64,000 bases of DNA, from contig JBBAAR010000012.1 of assembly GCA_041658185.1 (NCBI GenBank), positions 20,246-84,245 on the forward strand, read 5' to 3'. Origin of the DNA: UBA8919 sp041658185. Its GTDB lineage: Bacteria > Elusimicrobiota > UBA8919. Position numbers and translations under genes: made by a program. Under the pieces are notes generated by a model. It saw only the letters and a program-made list of their open reading frames with translations, was not told the DNA's origin and did not search any database. This document shows positions 39,772 through 48,333 of the stretch, piece after piece; the stretch's first letter is position 1; every line of letters begins with the position of its first letter.

Positions 39772-41187
39772 TTATTTAATCAGTATTATTAAGTTATCTT
39801 TGTTTTTGAGTATTTCGTAAGCATATGAATCGTCATCCATTATTCCTTGATCTTTTAATTTTTGTCCAATATCACGGCCGACTTTATTATTCCAAAAGTC
39901 CATTTTTTTTGATTCTTCTGTAGCATTGTCAGGGTTTATCTCGTGATTATCAGTAATCTCTTTTGCAAAATCATAGCCAACATCTCTGGTTATTATAGCA
40001 TTCCAATAAGCATGTCTGAATGCATCACTTATATCGTCCGTTCCGTTATATCCAAATTCCTTTTTGGTTTTATTTATAGATTTTACTCTATCCCAAAATG
40101 CTTTTAGAATATTTATCAGTTTATCAGGATTTTCATCAATTGTTTTTACGTCGCCTGGACCAATATAACCGATGTATTTCAGTAGATATGCAGAGAACGA
40201 CAAAAATTCTTTTTTATATTCTTTATACTGATCATCCAAATCCGGAACATCAAATCCAAGTGATTGGATGTCTTTTCTTAACGGTTTAAAATATGAATTG
40301 ATTTCCTGTTCTTTATCCGTGGTATTTATAAAAGTTACCGTGGCCCGTGAGTAGCCGGCGGCTTTTACTATAACATAGAGTTCATATCCTTCCGATTTTA
40401 TCGGTTTGTCATTTGAAGGTTTTTTGTATTTTGATTTCAGATTTTCAACTATCTGCGCATAATCCTGATAGGTATAAACTCTGCCCTTGACAATCTCAAT
40501 TGCATCTTTTGTTTCACCGATTTCCGGCAGGTATTTATCAAGTTGTTTGCCGATTTCTTTTTCAGCCAATTCTTTCAAATAATTATTAACCTTAAGATAT
40601 GCCGCTGAATCTACTTTAAGCAGCAATGATTGTTGTTCCGACGGAAGGTCTTCAAATTTAACTTCGTTTTTCAGATTCCAAAGCAAATCCTGTTTTAAGG
40701 ACTGCTTTACGCGTTCCTTTGTATTAGTGTAATGCATTATTTCTTTATAAAGAGGAATTTCCGGCGTCTCGTTTACCAGAACGTAGGGTTCATCATCCGA
40801 AGGAGATGCTTTATTATGCGATAAACAATATGTATCCAGTTTTAATGTCAGCCGGGTTTTCGGCGGGATTACTATAGTGCCTTTATCTTTACGGATTGCA
40901 TTTACGGCAGATGTGTATCTTTTGTATTCTTCTATTATCGGAGTCAGTTCTTTGATAATCTCGTCATAATCTTTTTCATCAGGTTGATTATTATAATGCC
41001 GTATTTTCTCCTTTAAAGTACGTATTCTGGTTATTGCGTTATCAATATCTGCGGGAGTATAAGAAATTTCCTGTAATAAAGAGTAATCGTAATTTTCCAG
41101 ATATTTTACTTTTAACAAGCCCGTCGCGCACGAGGAGTTTAATATCAAGCATATTGCCATTAAATAGGTAAGTATCTTATATTTCAT
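39772..41187 (-). CDS. Lipoprotein with C-terminal DUF6973-like domain
   Basis: 471 residues. The start two codons after the first possible ATG is preferred because ACGGA then stands seven bases upstream. The lipobox is LILNSSC (cysteine near residue 20). A long mostly helical middle part follows (TPADIDNAITRIRTLKEK, LPSEQQSLLLKVDSAAYLK). The last 90 residues carry DDISDAFRHAYWNAIITRDVG, FAKEITDNHE and MDFWNNKVGRDIG. Histidine, asparagine, HE and NNxxGR at this spacing resemble the DUF6973 domain found at the end of secreted toxins and cell-wall proteins. Activity unknown. Confidence 0.6.
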   Translation of the reverse strand: MKYKILTYLMAICLILNSSCATGLLKVKYLENYDYSLLQEISYTPADIDNAITRIRTLKEKIRHYNNQPDEKDYDEIIKELTPIIEEYKRYTSAVNAIRKDKGTIVIPPKTRLTLKLDTYCLSHNKASPSDDEPYVLVNETPEIPLYKEIMHYTNTKERVKQSLKQDLLWNLKNEVKFEDLPSEQQSLLLKVDSAAYLKVNNYLKELAEKEIGKQLDKYLPEIGETKDAIEIVKGRVYTYQDYAQIVENLKSKYKKPSNDKPIKSEGYELYVIVKAAGYSRATVTFINTTDKEQEINSYFKPLRKDIQSLGFDVPDLDDQYKEYKKEFLSFSAYLLKYIGYIGPGDVKTIDENPDKLINILKAFWDRVKSINKTKKEFGYNGTDDISDAFRHAYWNAIITRDVGYDFAKEITDNHEINPDNATEESKKMDFWNNKVGRDIGQKLKDQGIMDDDSYAYEILKNKDNLIILIK

Positions 41188-41200
41188 AAACATTCCGTTT

Positions 41201-41632
41201 TCATTTTATTATTTCAAAAATTTCTTTTACGGAGTTCACTTTTATTATTCCCGGAATATCCCATGTTTTAATGCCTATAACCGTTTTGTCAATTGCTCTG
41301 GCAAGTCCGATTTCCGAGAGCGTTCCGTATTTTCCGTCAATCGCAATAATGATGTCGGCCGTCCTCACGATGATTGCATTCCTTGCATGACTCATCGCGG
41401 TTATTATCGGTATATCAATATATTTGTTGGCGTCGTCTTTGTTTTTGCCCGGAAGAATGCCGATTGTTAGTCCGCCTGATTTTTTAGCGCCCCGGCACGA
41501 TGCCTCCATTACTCCGCCCATTCCGCCGCAGAGTAAAATATGTTTTCTTTCGGCAATTTCACTGCCGATTTCTTCCGCAATTTTTTCAATCTGCTTGTCG
41601 CACTTATTCCCGCCGATAACCCCTATTATCAT
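41201..41632 (-). CDS. LOG/TIGR00725-type Rossmann-fold protein
   Basis: 143 residues from MIIGVIGGNKCDKQ, supported by CGGAG six bases upstream. The frame extends 18 codons further only through the tRNA-Arg gene and that part is excluded. It has ILLCGGMGGVMEASCRGAKK (the GGxxGxM motif of the LOG/DprA-like fold), AMSHARNAIIVRTADIIIAI and GKYGTLSEIGLARAI. The classical lysine-decarboxylase/LOG motif PGGxGTxxE is here DGKYGTLSE. Related proteins cleave nucleotide monophosphates or bind molybdenum cofactor, and the exact role is open. Confidence 0.8.
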   Translation of the reverse strand: MIIGVIGGNKCDKQIEKIAEEIGSEIAERKHILLCGGMGGVMEASCRGAKKSGGLTIGILPGKNKDDANKYIDIPIITAMSHARNAIIVRTADIIIAIDGKYGTLSEIGLARAIDKTVIGIKTWDIPGIIKVNSVKEIFEIIK

Positions 41633-41656
41633 TTTTCTCCGGAGCAACTTAAAAAT

Positions 41657-41728
41657 CGTCCCCGACAGGAATCGAACCTGCATCAATGGCTTCGGAGGCC
41701 ATCACTCTATCCGTTGAGCTACAGGGAC
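41657..41728 (-). tRNA. tRNA-Arg (anticodon CCG)
   Basis: Acceptor GTCCCTG/CGGGGAC (one T-G pair), D stem GCTC/GAGT, anticodon stem ATGGC/GCCAT with loop CTCCGAA, T arm GCAGG-TTCGATT-CCTGT and discriminator G. It reads CGG. CCA is not encoded. Confidence 0.92.
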
Positions 41729-41740
41729 ACAATTTTATTT

Positions 41741-41818
41741 TCAAGCGAGCGAGCGAAAAGCAAACTTGTTTGTTTTTCCGAGCAAGCGCTGAAAACAAAG
41801 GGTCTAATACCCTTTATA
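41741..41818. repeat. 75-bp palindromic repeat, copy 2
   Basis: Same orientation and about 85-90 percent identical to 33111-33182. The differences lie mostly in CGCGCG versus CGAGCG and GAGTGAG versus GAGCAAG. It lies between a tRNA gene and the GT-C-like gene. Confidence 0.8.
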
Positions 41819-41841
41819 TTTTACTTATTTTTAATTTTTCG

Positions 41842-43191
41842 TCAAGTTTTTTTAGAGTACAAAACTGAAAACGCATCTCTATAAATTTCCTTCCATTTTT
41901 TTTCATCAATTTTTCTTCCCGGGTTCAAAAGTAAAAAATCTGTGTTTGCAGGCATATCAATCCCGCAAAGAGCGGAATCAAAATAATTTTTAAGGAAGGA
42001 TACGGGATAAACGGTATCATATCTGCCGTCAATTGCGACTTTGCACTGCGGATAGAGTTGCCAAATAAGATATTCGCCCCAGTTGAATTCGTTAAAGATG
42101 TTGCCGCCGAGTTTTTTTTCTTTCAGGAAATTCACCGCATTAGCGGGAAACCGGCCGTTATCCGTGATTTCAAACGATGGATTTTTTAGAGTAACAAAAA
42201 GCAACAGGAAAAACGGAAAAAATGCCAAAATCGTTAAAATCATAACGGTTGATCTTTTTTTGATGCTTTCAAAAAATGGTATCAGAAACGGCGCTGAAAT
42301 TATTGCAAACACAGGAATATGTCTTGAATATTTGCTTGCGAATAAGATACTTATCAGTATAACCAAAAACGAAAGATATTTTTTTTGGAAAAGACAAATT
42401 AGCGAACTGACCGCAGAGATAATTGCAATAAATACGAATAAGTAGCCGAGGAGCGGGAAATCGGACATTGTAAATTCGCCCCACTCGGTTATATGTTTTG
42501 CGGTAAGCGGGTTTGTAAGTGCGCGGAATATCGCGTTCCAGAGATTAAAATGGTAGGGCGTTATCAGTGATGCAAGCGGAAGTGCGATAATAATAAAAAG
42601 ATGCTTCCGGTTGTATTTTTCCAAAAGAAGAATTAGAGCGATTGCTAAGCCCACGACAAATCCGCCGTGTGAGTTTGACCACAGAACCATTGTAGGGTAC
42701 ATTAAAATCAGAAACGGTACTTTTCCGGTTTTTTTGTATAAATGTATCAAAAGCCCGAAAATTGAAAGATAAAGATAAGTAAAAATCTGCGGTCTGAAAG
42801 ATGCGCCGAGAAAAACAAGCGACAGTTCAAAAAGGTAAATTATAAACAGTGTTTTATAATTTGACGAATAGACGAGCATCGTCGAAAAAAGAAAACCGCC
42901 GGTAATAATGCCCAAAATGACTTTTAGAAATATCAGTCCTTTATCTCCGAACTTTTTATATGTTGAGTAAAAAATAACTTCCGATAACCATTCGTGATTC
43001 ACCCATTTATTGCCGTAAGCAGTATATGAATAAGAATCCGTTTTCGGAATATTTTTCGTTTCAACGATTTGTTTGCCGAAAAAAAGGTGTCCCCAGAAGT
43101 CCACATCCTGCCACCTGTTGTAAAAGAAAAAAGGGGCAGCAATCAGCCCCGCGAAAAAAATAATTACAATTTGTTTTTTTATGTTAGTCAC
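41842..43191 (-). CDS. Polytopic membrane protein, GT-C glycosyltransferase-like
   Basis: 449 residues with about ten hydrophobic helices. The first periplasmic loop has WQDVDFWGHLFFGKQI and TDSYSYTAYGNKWVNHEWLS, the acidic and aromatic pattern seen in PMT/GT39-like and related lipid-sugar transferases. The C-terminal soluble end reads QLYPQCKVAIDGRYDTVYP, then LLNPGRKIDEKKW. No catalytic residue can be assigned. It overlaps alaS by four bases, probably only by chance of compact layout. Confidence 0.6.
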   Translation of the reverse strand: MTNIKKQIVIIFFAGLIAAPFFFYNRWQDVDFWGHLFFGKQIVETKNIPKTDSYSYTAYGNKWVNHEWLSEVIFYSTYKKFGDKGLIFLKVILGIITGGFLFSTMLVYSSNYKTLFIIYLFELSLVFLGASFRPQIFTYLYLSIFGLLIHLYKKTGKVPFLILMYPTMVLWSNSHGGFVVGLAIALILLLEKYNRKHLFIIIALPLASLITPYHFNLWNAIFRALTNPLTAKHITEWGEFTMSDFPLLGYLFVFIAIISAVSSLICLFQKKYLSFLVILISILFASKYSRHIPVFAIISAPFLIPFFESIKKRSTVMILTILAFFPFFLLLFVTLKNPSFEITDNGRFPANAVNFLKEKKLGGNIFNEFNWGEYLIWQLYPQCKVAIDGRYDTVYPVSFLKNYFDSALCGIDMPANTDFLLLNPGRKIDEKKWKEIYRDAFSVLYSKKT

Positions 43192-45821
43192 TTTTGGTTT
43201 ATGATTTTTTCAACGGTTGACAGCGCCTCATCCAATTTTGAAATGTCTTTTCCGCCGGCTTGTGCGAGGTCAATTTTTCCTCCTCCGCCTCCCCCTATGA
43301 TTTTTGATATTTCTTTCACGATTATTCTTGCATCAAATTTACCGGCGAGGTCTTTTGTAATTGATACGATTATCGTCGGTTTTTCGTCAATAACAGAACC
43401 CAATACCACAATGCCTGATTTGATTTTGTTTTTCAGATTGTCGGAAGTGCTCCTGAGTTCGTCTATGGATGATGTCTCAGTTTTTACCGCCAGCAGTTTT
43501 ACGCCGTTGATTTCTTTAAGGTTTTTCAATAAATCGTTTTCCTGTATTTTTGGTGTTTTTGAAATGCCCTTTTCAAGTTTTTTTTTATCATCTGTAAGTT
43601 TTTGGAGTTTCGGAATAACTTCTGCCCGTGAGGATTTCAATATCTCCGCCAGTTCATCAATCGTTTCCCGCTGGTTTTTCATAAAGTTGTAGGATTCTAT
43701 TCCGGTTATTGCCTCTATCCGCCGGAGTCCGCTTCCGATACTGCCTTCGGATAAAATTATAAATTGTCCGATTTCTCCCGTTGATTTGCAATGGGTCCCG
43801 CCGCACAGTTCCACGCTTTCCGGAACTTGTCCCGAACTTGTTTCAGGATTTCCTTCTCCGCCGGTAATAACGCATCTGACTTTCTCGCCGTATTTTTCCC
43901 CGAATAAAGCCATCGCTCCCATTTTTTTTGCCTCGTCCACCGTTGTAATTTTTGTCGTCACTTTTAGATTTTCAAGAATTTTTTCATTTACATATTTTTC
44001 TATCAAAGCCAGTTCTTCTTTTTTTAACTGTGCCGGTTGTGAAAAATCAAATCTAAACCTGTCGTCGGAAACTAAAGAGCCGCGCTGGACGATATGCGTG
44101 CCGATAATTTGTCTTAACGCTTTATGCAAAAGATGGGTTGCGGTATGATTTCGCATTATATTTTTTCGTCTATCAATATCAATTTCGGCTTCAACCGTTT
44201 CCCCCGCTTTTATAATGCCTTTTATGATTTTTGCCCTGTGGATAATAAGGTTTTCAACCGGTTTTTGCGTGTCAATAATTTCTGCGATACATTCAATTTT
44301 TAATTTTTCATTTTTAATTTTTAATTGTCCCTTATCACCGACTTGACCTCCTGCTTCTCCGTAAAAAGGCGTTTCTTTTAAGATTATTTCCACTTCATCG
44401 TCTTCGGTTGCCTGCTCAATAATTTTTCCGTCTTTTACTATTGCAGCTATTTTAGTTTTTGCTTTTGTCTCGTCATAGCCGGTAAAAACGGTATCTGCGA
44501 ATTTTTTGTGAAGTTCAAAATAATTGCTCATATCAATATCTCCCGAACCCTTCCATGATGACTTGGAACGATTTTTCTGTTTCTCCATTTCATCAATAAA
44601 TTCTTTTTCATCTGTTATAGAAATGCCGGATTCGTTAAGAAGTTCTTTTGTTAAATCAAGCGGAAAACCGTAGGTATCATATAGAAAAAATGCGTCTTTT
44701 CCGGAAATTATTTTTTTATTTTTTTTGATGTCCTCAAGCATTTCTATCCCGCGTCCCAGCGTCAGTAAAAAATTTTCTTCCTCCATTTTTACGATTCTTG
44801 CTATGTGCTCGCGGTTTGAATCTAATTCAGGATATGCCGATTTCATTGTTTCAACTACTTCGCCTGTGATTTTGTAAAGGAACGGTTTGTTCAGTTGTAA
44901 TTTTTTTCCGTGTGTAATCGCCCTTCGCAGGATTCTTCTTAAAACATAACCCCTTCCTTCATTGGACGGCAGAATACCGTCGGAAATAAGAAATGTGATT
45001 GCTCGGCAGTGGTCGGCAATAATTTTCATTGAAATATCATTTTCCGCCTGTGCGATGTTTTTTATAAAACTTATAATTCTTTTAATTTCATCAATTTCAA
45101 AATTTGTTTTTGCATTCTGAATCACCGCCGCCAGCCGTTCAAGACCCATACCGGTATCAATATTTTTTTTAGGAAGATTTTTAAGCTCGCCGCCGGCTTG
45201 CTTGTCAAATTGCGTGAACACAAGGTTCCATACCTCAATGTATCTGTCGCAGTCGCACCCAGGTTGGCAGGTTTTCTTACCGCAACTATTTTCTATTCCC
45301 GTATCGTATAAAATTTCAGAACAGGGTCCGCAGGGACCGGTTTCACCCATCTGCCAGAAGTTTGAATCTTCGCCTAATTTTACAATTTTGTTTGAAGGTA
45401 AAATTTTTTGCCAGATTTTATATGCATCTTCATCGTCTTTGTAGACGGAAGCGTAAAGTTTATCTTTATCAATTTTAAGTTCAACGGTTAAAAATTCCCA
45501 AGCCCACAAAATCGCTTCTTTTTTGAAATAATCGCCGAATGAAAAATTGCCGAGCATCTCAAAAAACGTAAGATGTCTTGCGGTATGCCCCACATTTTCA
45601 ATATCTGATGTCCTGAAACATTTCTGTACCGATGCCGCCCGCTGGTAATCGCTTTTAATTTTTTGATTGCCTAAAAAATAATTTTTGAACTGCACCATCC
45701 CCGCCGATGTAAAAAGCAGCGTCGGGTCGGACGACGGCACAATAGAATCACTCGGAAAGATTTTATGCTTTTTCCCTTCAAAAAACTTCAAAAACCTTTT
45801 CCTAATTTCGTTCGTAGTCAT
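43188..45821 (-). CDS. alaS: Alanyl-tRNA synthetase
   Basis: 877 residues. The class II core has HKIFPSDSIVPSSDPTLLFTSAGM (quoted in part), GHTARHLTFFEMLGNFSFGDYFK and GMGLERLAAVIQ. The editing domain has NHTATHLLHKALR, RFDFSQP, and ELCGGTHCKSTGEIG with the zinc-type histidine and cysteine, and the C-Ala domain ends in GGGGGGKIDLAQAGGKD. Two short stretches are not family-like: LKIKNEKLKIE after GDKG, and GEGNPETSSGQVPES before VELCGGTH. Both are encoded by DNA of the dispersed-repeat type and keep the frame. Confidence 0.96.
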   Translation of the reverse strand: MTTNEIRKRFLKFFEGKKHKIFPSDSIVPSSDPTLLFTSAGMVQFKNYFLGNQKIKSDYQRAASVQKCFRTSDIENVGHTARHLTFFEMLGNFSFGDYFKKEAILWAWEFLTVELKIDKDKLYASVYKDDEDAYKIWQKILPSNKIVKLGEDSNFWQMGETGPCGPCSEILYDTGIENSCGKKTCQPGCDCDRYIEVWNLVFTQFDKQAGGELKNLPKKNIDTGMGLERLAAVIQNAKTNFEIDEIKRIISFIKNIAQAENDISMKIIADHCRAITFLISDGILPSNEGRGYVLRRILRRAITHGKKLQLNKPFLYKITGEVVETMKSAYPELDSNREHIARIVKMEEENFLLTLGRGIEMLEDIKKNKKIISGKDAFFLYDTYGFPLDLTKELLNESGISITDEKEFIDEMEKQKNRSKSSWKGSGDIDMSNYFELHKKFADTVFTGYDETKAKTKIAAIVKDGKIIEQATEDDEVEIILKETPFYGEAGGQVGDKGQLKIKNEKLKIECIAEIIDTQKPVENLIIHRAKIIKGIIKAGETVEAEIDIDRRKNIMRNHTATHLLHKALRQIIGTHIVQRGSLVSDDRFRFDFSQPAQLKKEELALIEKYVNEKILENLKVTTKITTVDEAKKMGAMALFGEKYGEKVRCVITGGEGNPETSSGQVPESVELCGGTHCKSTGEIGQFIILSEGSIGSGLRRIEAITGIESYNFMKNQRETIDELAEILKSSRAEVIPKLQKLTDDKKKLEKGISKTPKIQENDLLKNLKEINGVKLLAVKTETSSIDELRSTSDNLKNKIKSGIVVLGSVIDEKPTIIVSITKDLAGKFDARIIVKEISKIIGGGGGGKIDLAQAGGKDISKLDEALSTVEKIINQK

Positions 45822-45882
45822 AAATTACTGGGTACTCGCTAAAATCACTAAAGATAATAAAGAAAGTATTGCATTTTTACTA

Positions 45883-46146
45883 CTATAAAAATTTTAGCCC
45901 CTTGGCTACTAATAATTTTAATAAAGATTGATACGGCATACCACATTTATGAGCTTTTACCATCAACCTATCAAGCAATGAAGCGGGTAATCTCAAAGGT
46001 ATGGCTCTTGAAGTCGGTTTTAAATTTGGAAATAATCCTTCTCGGGCCGTTGAGTGATCAATATATTCTGTTGATTCTGCTTTTGACCAAAAATCAAATT
46101 CCTCTTTTTCATTCTTAAATTTTAATAACTTTTTTTGTTTCTTCAT
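45883..46146 (-). CDS. brnA: Antitoxin of the BrnT/BrnA module (ribbon-helix-helix type)
   Basis: 87 residues. The C-terminal half TSRAIPLRLPASLLDRLMVK and KCGMPYQSLLKLLVAKGL has the ribbon (IPLRLP) plus two helices of CopG/BrnA-like antitoxins. The N-terminal half (FDFWSKAESTEYIDHS) is an acidic toxin-binding tail. BrnA-type proteins bind BrnT and repress the shared promoter. Its start lies inside the end of the toxin gene (32-base overlap), the usual toxin-first order of BrnTA. Confidence 0.8.
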   Translation of the reverse strand: MKKQKKLLKFKNEKEEFDFWSKAESTEYIDHSTAREGLFPNLKPTSRAIPLRLPASLLDRLMVKAHKCGMPYQSLLKLLVAKGLKFL

Positions 46147-46429
46147 AAAACCTCCTGTCTTTTTTACTCATGTCTCGTGCTGAGATTACTCTGATTTTTT
46201 TGTTTCGGATAGTGAAAACAACAAAAAGCAACCTGTTATCATTGGTTAGCCCATAAGCAATCTTTCTTTCTTCATTGTAAAGGATTTTACTTTTGTCTAC
46301 ATCAGCAATAATTGGGCTGTTGAAAAAAACATCCTCTATTTCCGTGTATTTAACTTTATGTTTTCCCAAATTTTTATCTTTGTTTTTCTCGTCCCATTCA
46401 AATTCTGCCGGATAAAATGTTTGTTTCAT
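46115..46429 (-). CDS. brnT: BrnT-family ribonuclease toxin
   Basis: 104 residues from the ATG at 46429. A TTG four codons earlier lies upstream of the predicted transcript start and is not used. The family pattern is clear: FEWDEKNKDKNLGKHKVKY (FxWDxxKxxxNxxKHxV), then FFNSPIIADVDKSK, ERKIAYGLTNDNRLLFVVFT and IRVISARDMSKKDRRFYEE (the RIISARxA..xExxxY end). BrnT has a RelE-like fold and degrades RNA. There is no ribosome site, and the promoter and palindromic operator touch the start. Confidence 0.9.
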   Translation of the reverse strand: MKQTFYPAEFEWDEKNKDKNLGKHKVKYTEIEDVFFNSPIIADVDKSKILYNEERKIAYGLTNDNRLLFVVFTIRNKKIRVISARDMSKKDRRFYEETKKVIKI

Positions 46430-46443
46430 ATTGTATAACAATA
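46429..46443. promoter_or_regulatory. Probable BrnA operator
   Basis: Perfect palindrome TATTGT-ATA-ACAATA between the -10 box and the brnT start codon. It covers the predicted transcription start, as expected for autorepression by the ribbon-helix-helix antitoxin. Confidence 0.55.
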
Positions 46444-46471
46444 CTATACATTATTTTTTATATTTTGTCAA
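46443..46471 (-). promoter_or_regulatory. brnTA promoter
   Basis: TTGACA (46466-46471) and TATAGT (46443-46448) with 17 bases between them on the minus strand. The start would be at about 46436, only some seven bases before the ATG. Confidence 0.75.
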
Positions 46472-46594
46472 GTATTTTTTGAAAATGAAAAATTATTTTT
46501 GGAATTAGTGAAACACTCTATACCAGCACCGACATTTTTAATTAGCCCCGTCCCTATTATTCAAGATGGGGAAATCAAATTTACATCCATTTTT

Positions 46595-47095
46595 TTACAA
46601 AAAAGGATTTTTTTTAAAATTTGTTAATTCTAATTGACAGTATTTTATTAAATTATTTGCTAATGATACGAGAGCAAACAATTCATTCTTATTCTTAAAA
46701 CCAGATGGCATTAATGTATTCGGGCCGGTAAAATCTACATATAAACTGTTTTCTCTTAAGTTATGGCGAATAACCTGTCCCATTTTTCTCACATTTCTGT
46801 CCAAGTGTAGTTCATATTTATTGATATTTCTTATTAATCGTTCAATTTTTTTATTATGGTCATAAAAACCCAATTCTTTCAATAATTTTTCAGTAAGTTT
46901 CTCGGGATATCTATCTTTTACAAGTAAAAATTTCCCGCATTCTTCGCAACCTACGTAAAGTAAAAATCTTGCAAAGGGTAATAATTTTTTGTCTTTTCTA
47001 CCTAACGATAATAATTCTCGTCCAGCAGATTTTAGATTTATTGCATTGTTGAAGATGGCATTTAATAAATTTAGGTATATATTATATTCATTCAT
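46595..47095 (-). CDS. AbiV-like (HEPN superfamily) protein
   Basis: 166 residues, all helical. LPFARFLLYVGCEECGKFLLVKD matches the AbiV pattern of an alanine/aromatic helix with E-x-x-GK, and FYDHNKKIERL gives the following HxxK. AbiV proteins block phage protein synthesis in lactococci, and relatives are widespread near toxin genes. An R-x4-6-H HEPN ribonuclease motif is not certain here (candidate RKMGQVIRH). It lies between an unknown membrane protein and brnTA, so the block 45883-48300 looks like an accessory island. Confidence 0.55.
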   Translation of the reverse strand: MNEYNIYLNLLNAIFNNAINLKSAGRELLSLGRKDKKLLPFARFLLYVGCEECGKFLLVKDRYPEKLTEKLLKELGFYDHNKKIERLIRNINKYELHLDRNVRKMGQVIRHNLRENSLYVDFTGPNTLMPSGFKNKNELFALVSLANNLIKYCQLELTNFKKNPFL

Positions 47096-47202
47096 TTATA
47101 AAAATTTTAAAAACTAAAAAATTGTAACGTCTTGCTTTTCTGCTGTCTTAACAACAGACGACGCCCCGCCCTGCCCTCATTATTTCTATTGTCACTTATA
47201 CA

Positions 47203-48300
47203 TTATTCTTTTTTTGAATTTACCTTATCTGATAGAAGTCCAGTTATGTATTTTTCAATCGCTAGACTATTTTCAAATTCATTTTTAGAAATATCGGAAT
47301 TACCAAAAGCTTTATCTGAAAAAAGTTTAAATATTCGTATTTTCTCATCATCAGAAACAGTAAGATTCTGATCACTAATTTGAAGAAAATTTTCCCTATC
47401 AATTATTTGTAAACCATTATTCTTTGCCAATTCCCTTGCTTTTGCATCTCCCATTTTTATGCGTTCCAATTCTTGACGCAAATACTTTCTATATTCTTCA
47501 GGAGAAATTAGTTCAGGGTGTTTAGATAAAATAAAGTATTTAAACTCATTATATGTAATCTTATCCCAAATCGTATTTTTTTTCAATTGCTGAATTTGGT
47601 TATCAATACGTTCGGGTGGAAGAAATTTAAAATGTTCTCTATACACACTCTCCAATACAACATTATCCTTAACAGAATAATATTTAGCTCGACCTGGATG
47701 TTCTGTTTCTTCTTCCCACAAACAAACTTCAACATTTGTACCATCAATTCTATATTTATAACGAGAATGCCAAATGGAATCATAATCTGGGGTGTGGGAA
47801 TAGGAGGTATATTCCATTTTTGAAGGTGATACCTTAAAATCTATATAGAATCCATCAGTTGAATAATTTTCATCAATAAACGTATTATCTTCCAAGAATT
47901 CATCATTCTCAGGAACCCCATAGAACTTTCTAATCTCAGCAGTCAATTCTTCAAGCTTTTCTTTGGGCAATTCAACTGATGCAATTTTATATTGGATTTC
48001 TTTTAGCTTCTCTGGAACAGGGGTTTTGTTAACGATGGCAGAAAACCATACCCATACATGTGCAGCTATACAAAGCCAACTAAGTGCTGGAGCAAAAATT
48101 AACATCATAAAAAGACTAAAAACAAACATAAAACCACTTGTTTTAGAATCTCTATATGTTCTGCTAAAAATATCATAATAAAGTCCTGTTTTCTCTAGAT
48201 TTTTTGAACGTATTGACCATAGACCAGCAATCCCAATTAAAAGACTAATAAAATTGATAGGAACTGCTATTAATACACCAAGCAAATAAAAACTTAACAT
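47203..48300 (-). CDS. Membrane protein of unknown function in the accessory island
   Basis: 365 residues. Two to three N-terminal hydrophobic segments (about 1-30, 55-90) are followed by a long soluble part with PEKLKEIQYKIASVELPKEK, FYIDFKVSPSKMEYTSYSH, RYKYRIDGTNVEVCLWEEE and a helical C-terminus. No family recognised. It has a good ribosome site (AAGGAGATGATAAG) and a possible promoter at 48357-48386. Codon use is more AT-rich than in purH and alaS, consistent with acquired DNA. Confidence 0.55.
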   Translation of the reverse strand: MLSFYLLGVLIAVPINFISLLIGIAGLWSIRSKNLEKTGLYYDIFSRTYRDSKTSGFMFVFSLFMMLIFAPALSWLCIAAHVWVWFSAIVNKTPVPEKLKEIQYKIASVELPKEKLEELTAEIRKFYGVPENDEFLEDNTFIDENYSTDGFYIDFKVSPSKMEYTSYSHTPDYDSIWHSRYKYRIDGTNVEVCLWEEETEHPGRAKYYSVKDNVVLESVYREHFKFLPPERIDNQIQQLKKNTIWDKITYNEFKYFILSKHPELISPEEYRKYLRQELERIKMGDAKARELAKNNGLQIIDRENFLQISDQNLTVSDDEKIRIFKLFSDKAFGNSDISKNEFENSLAIEKYITGLLSDKVNSKKE

Positions 48301-48333
48301 CTTATCATCTCCTTATTCTAAATTCAAATTCTT

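Noticed and set aside
41633..41686. Longer start of the LOG-like gene
   Set aside because: The extension runs through the tRNA-Arg gene; the internal ATG has a ribosome site.
41424..41717. Plus-strand frame ending PDRNRTCINGFGGHHSIR
   Set aside because: Antisense of the LOG-like gene and of tRNA-Arg(CCG); no independent coding evidence.
46500..46590. Hairpin with CCCCGTC/GATGGGG as terminator of the AbiV-like gene
   Set aside because: No T-run follows on the minus strand and the stem has a mismatch in that orientation.
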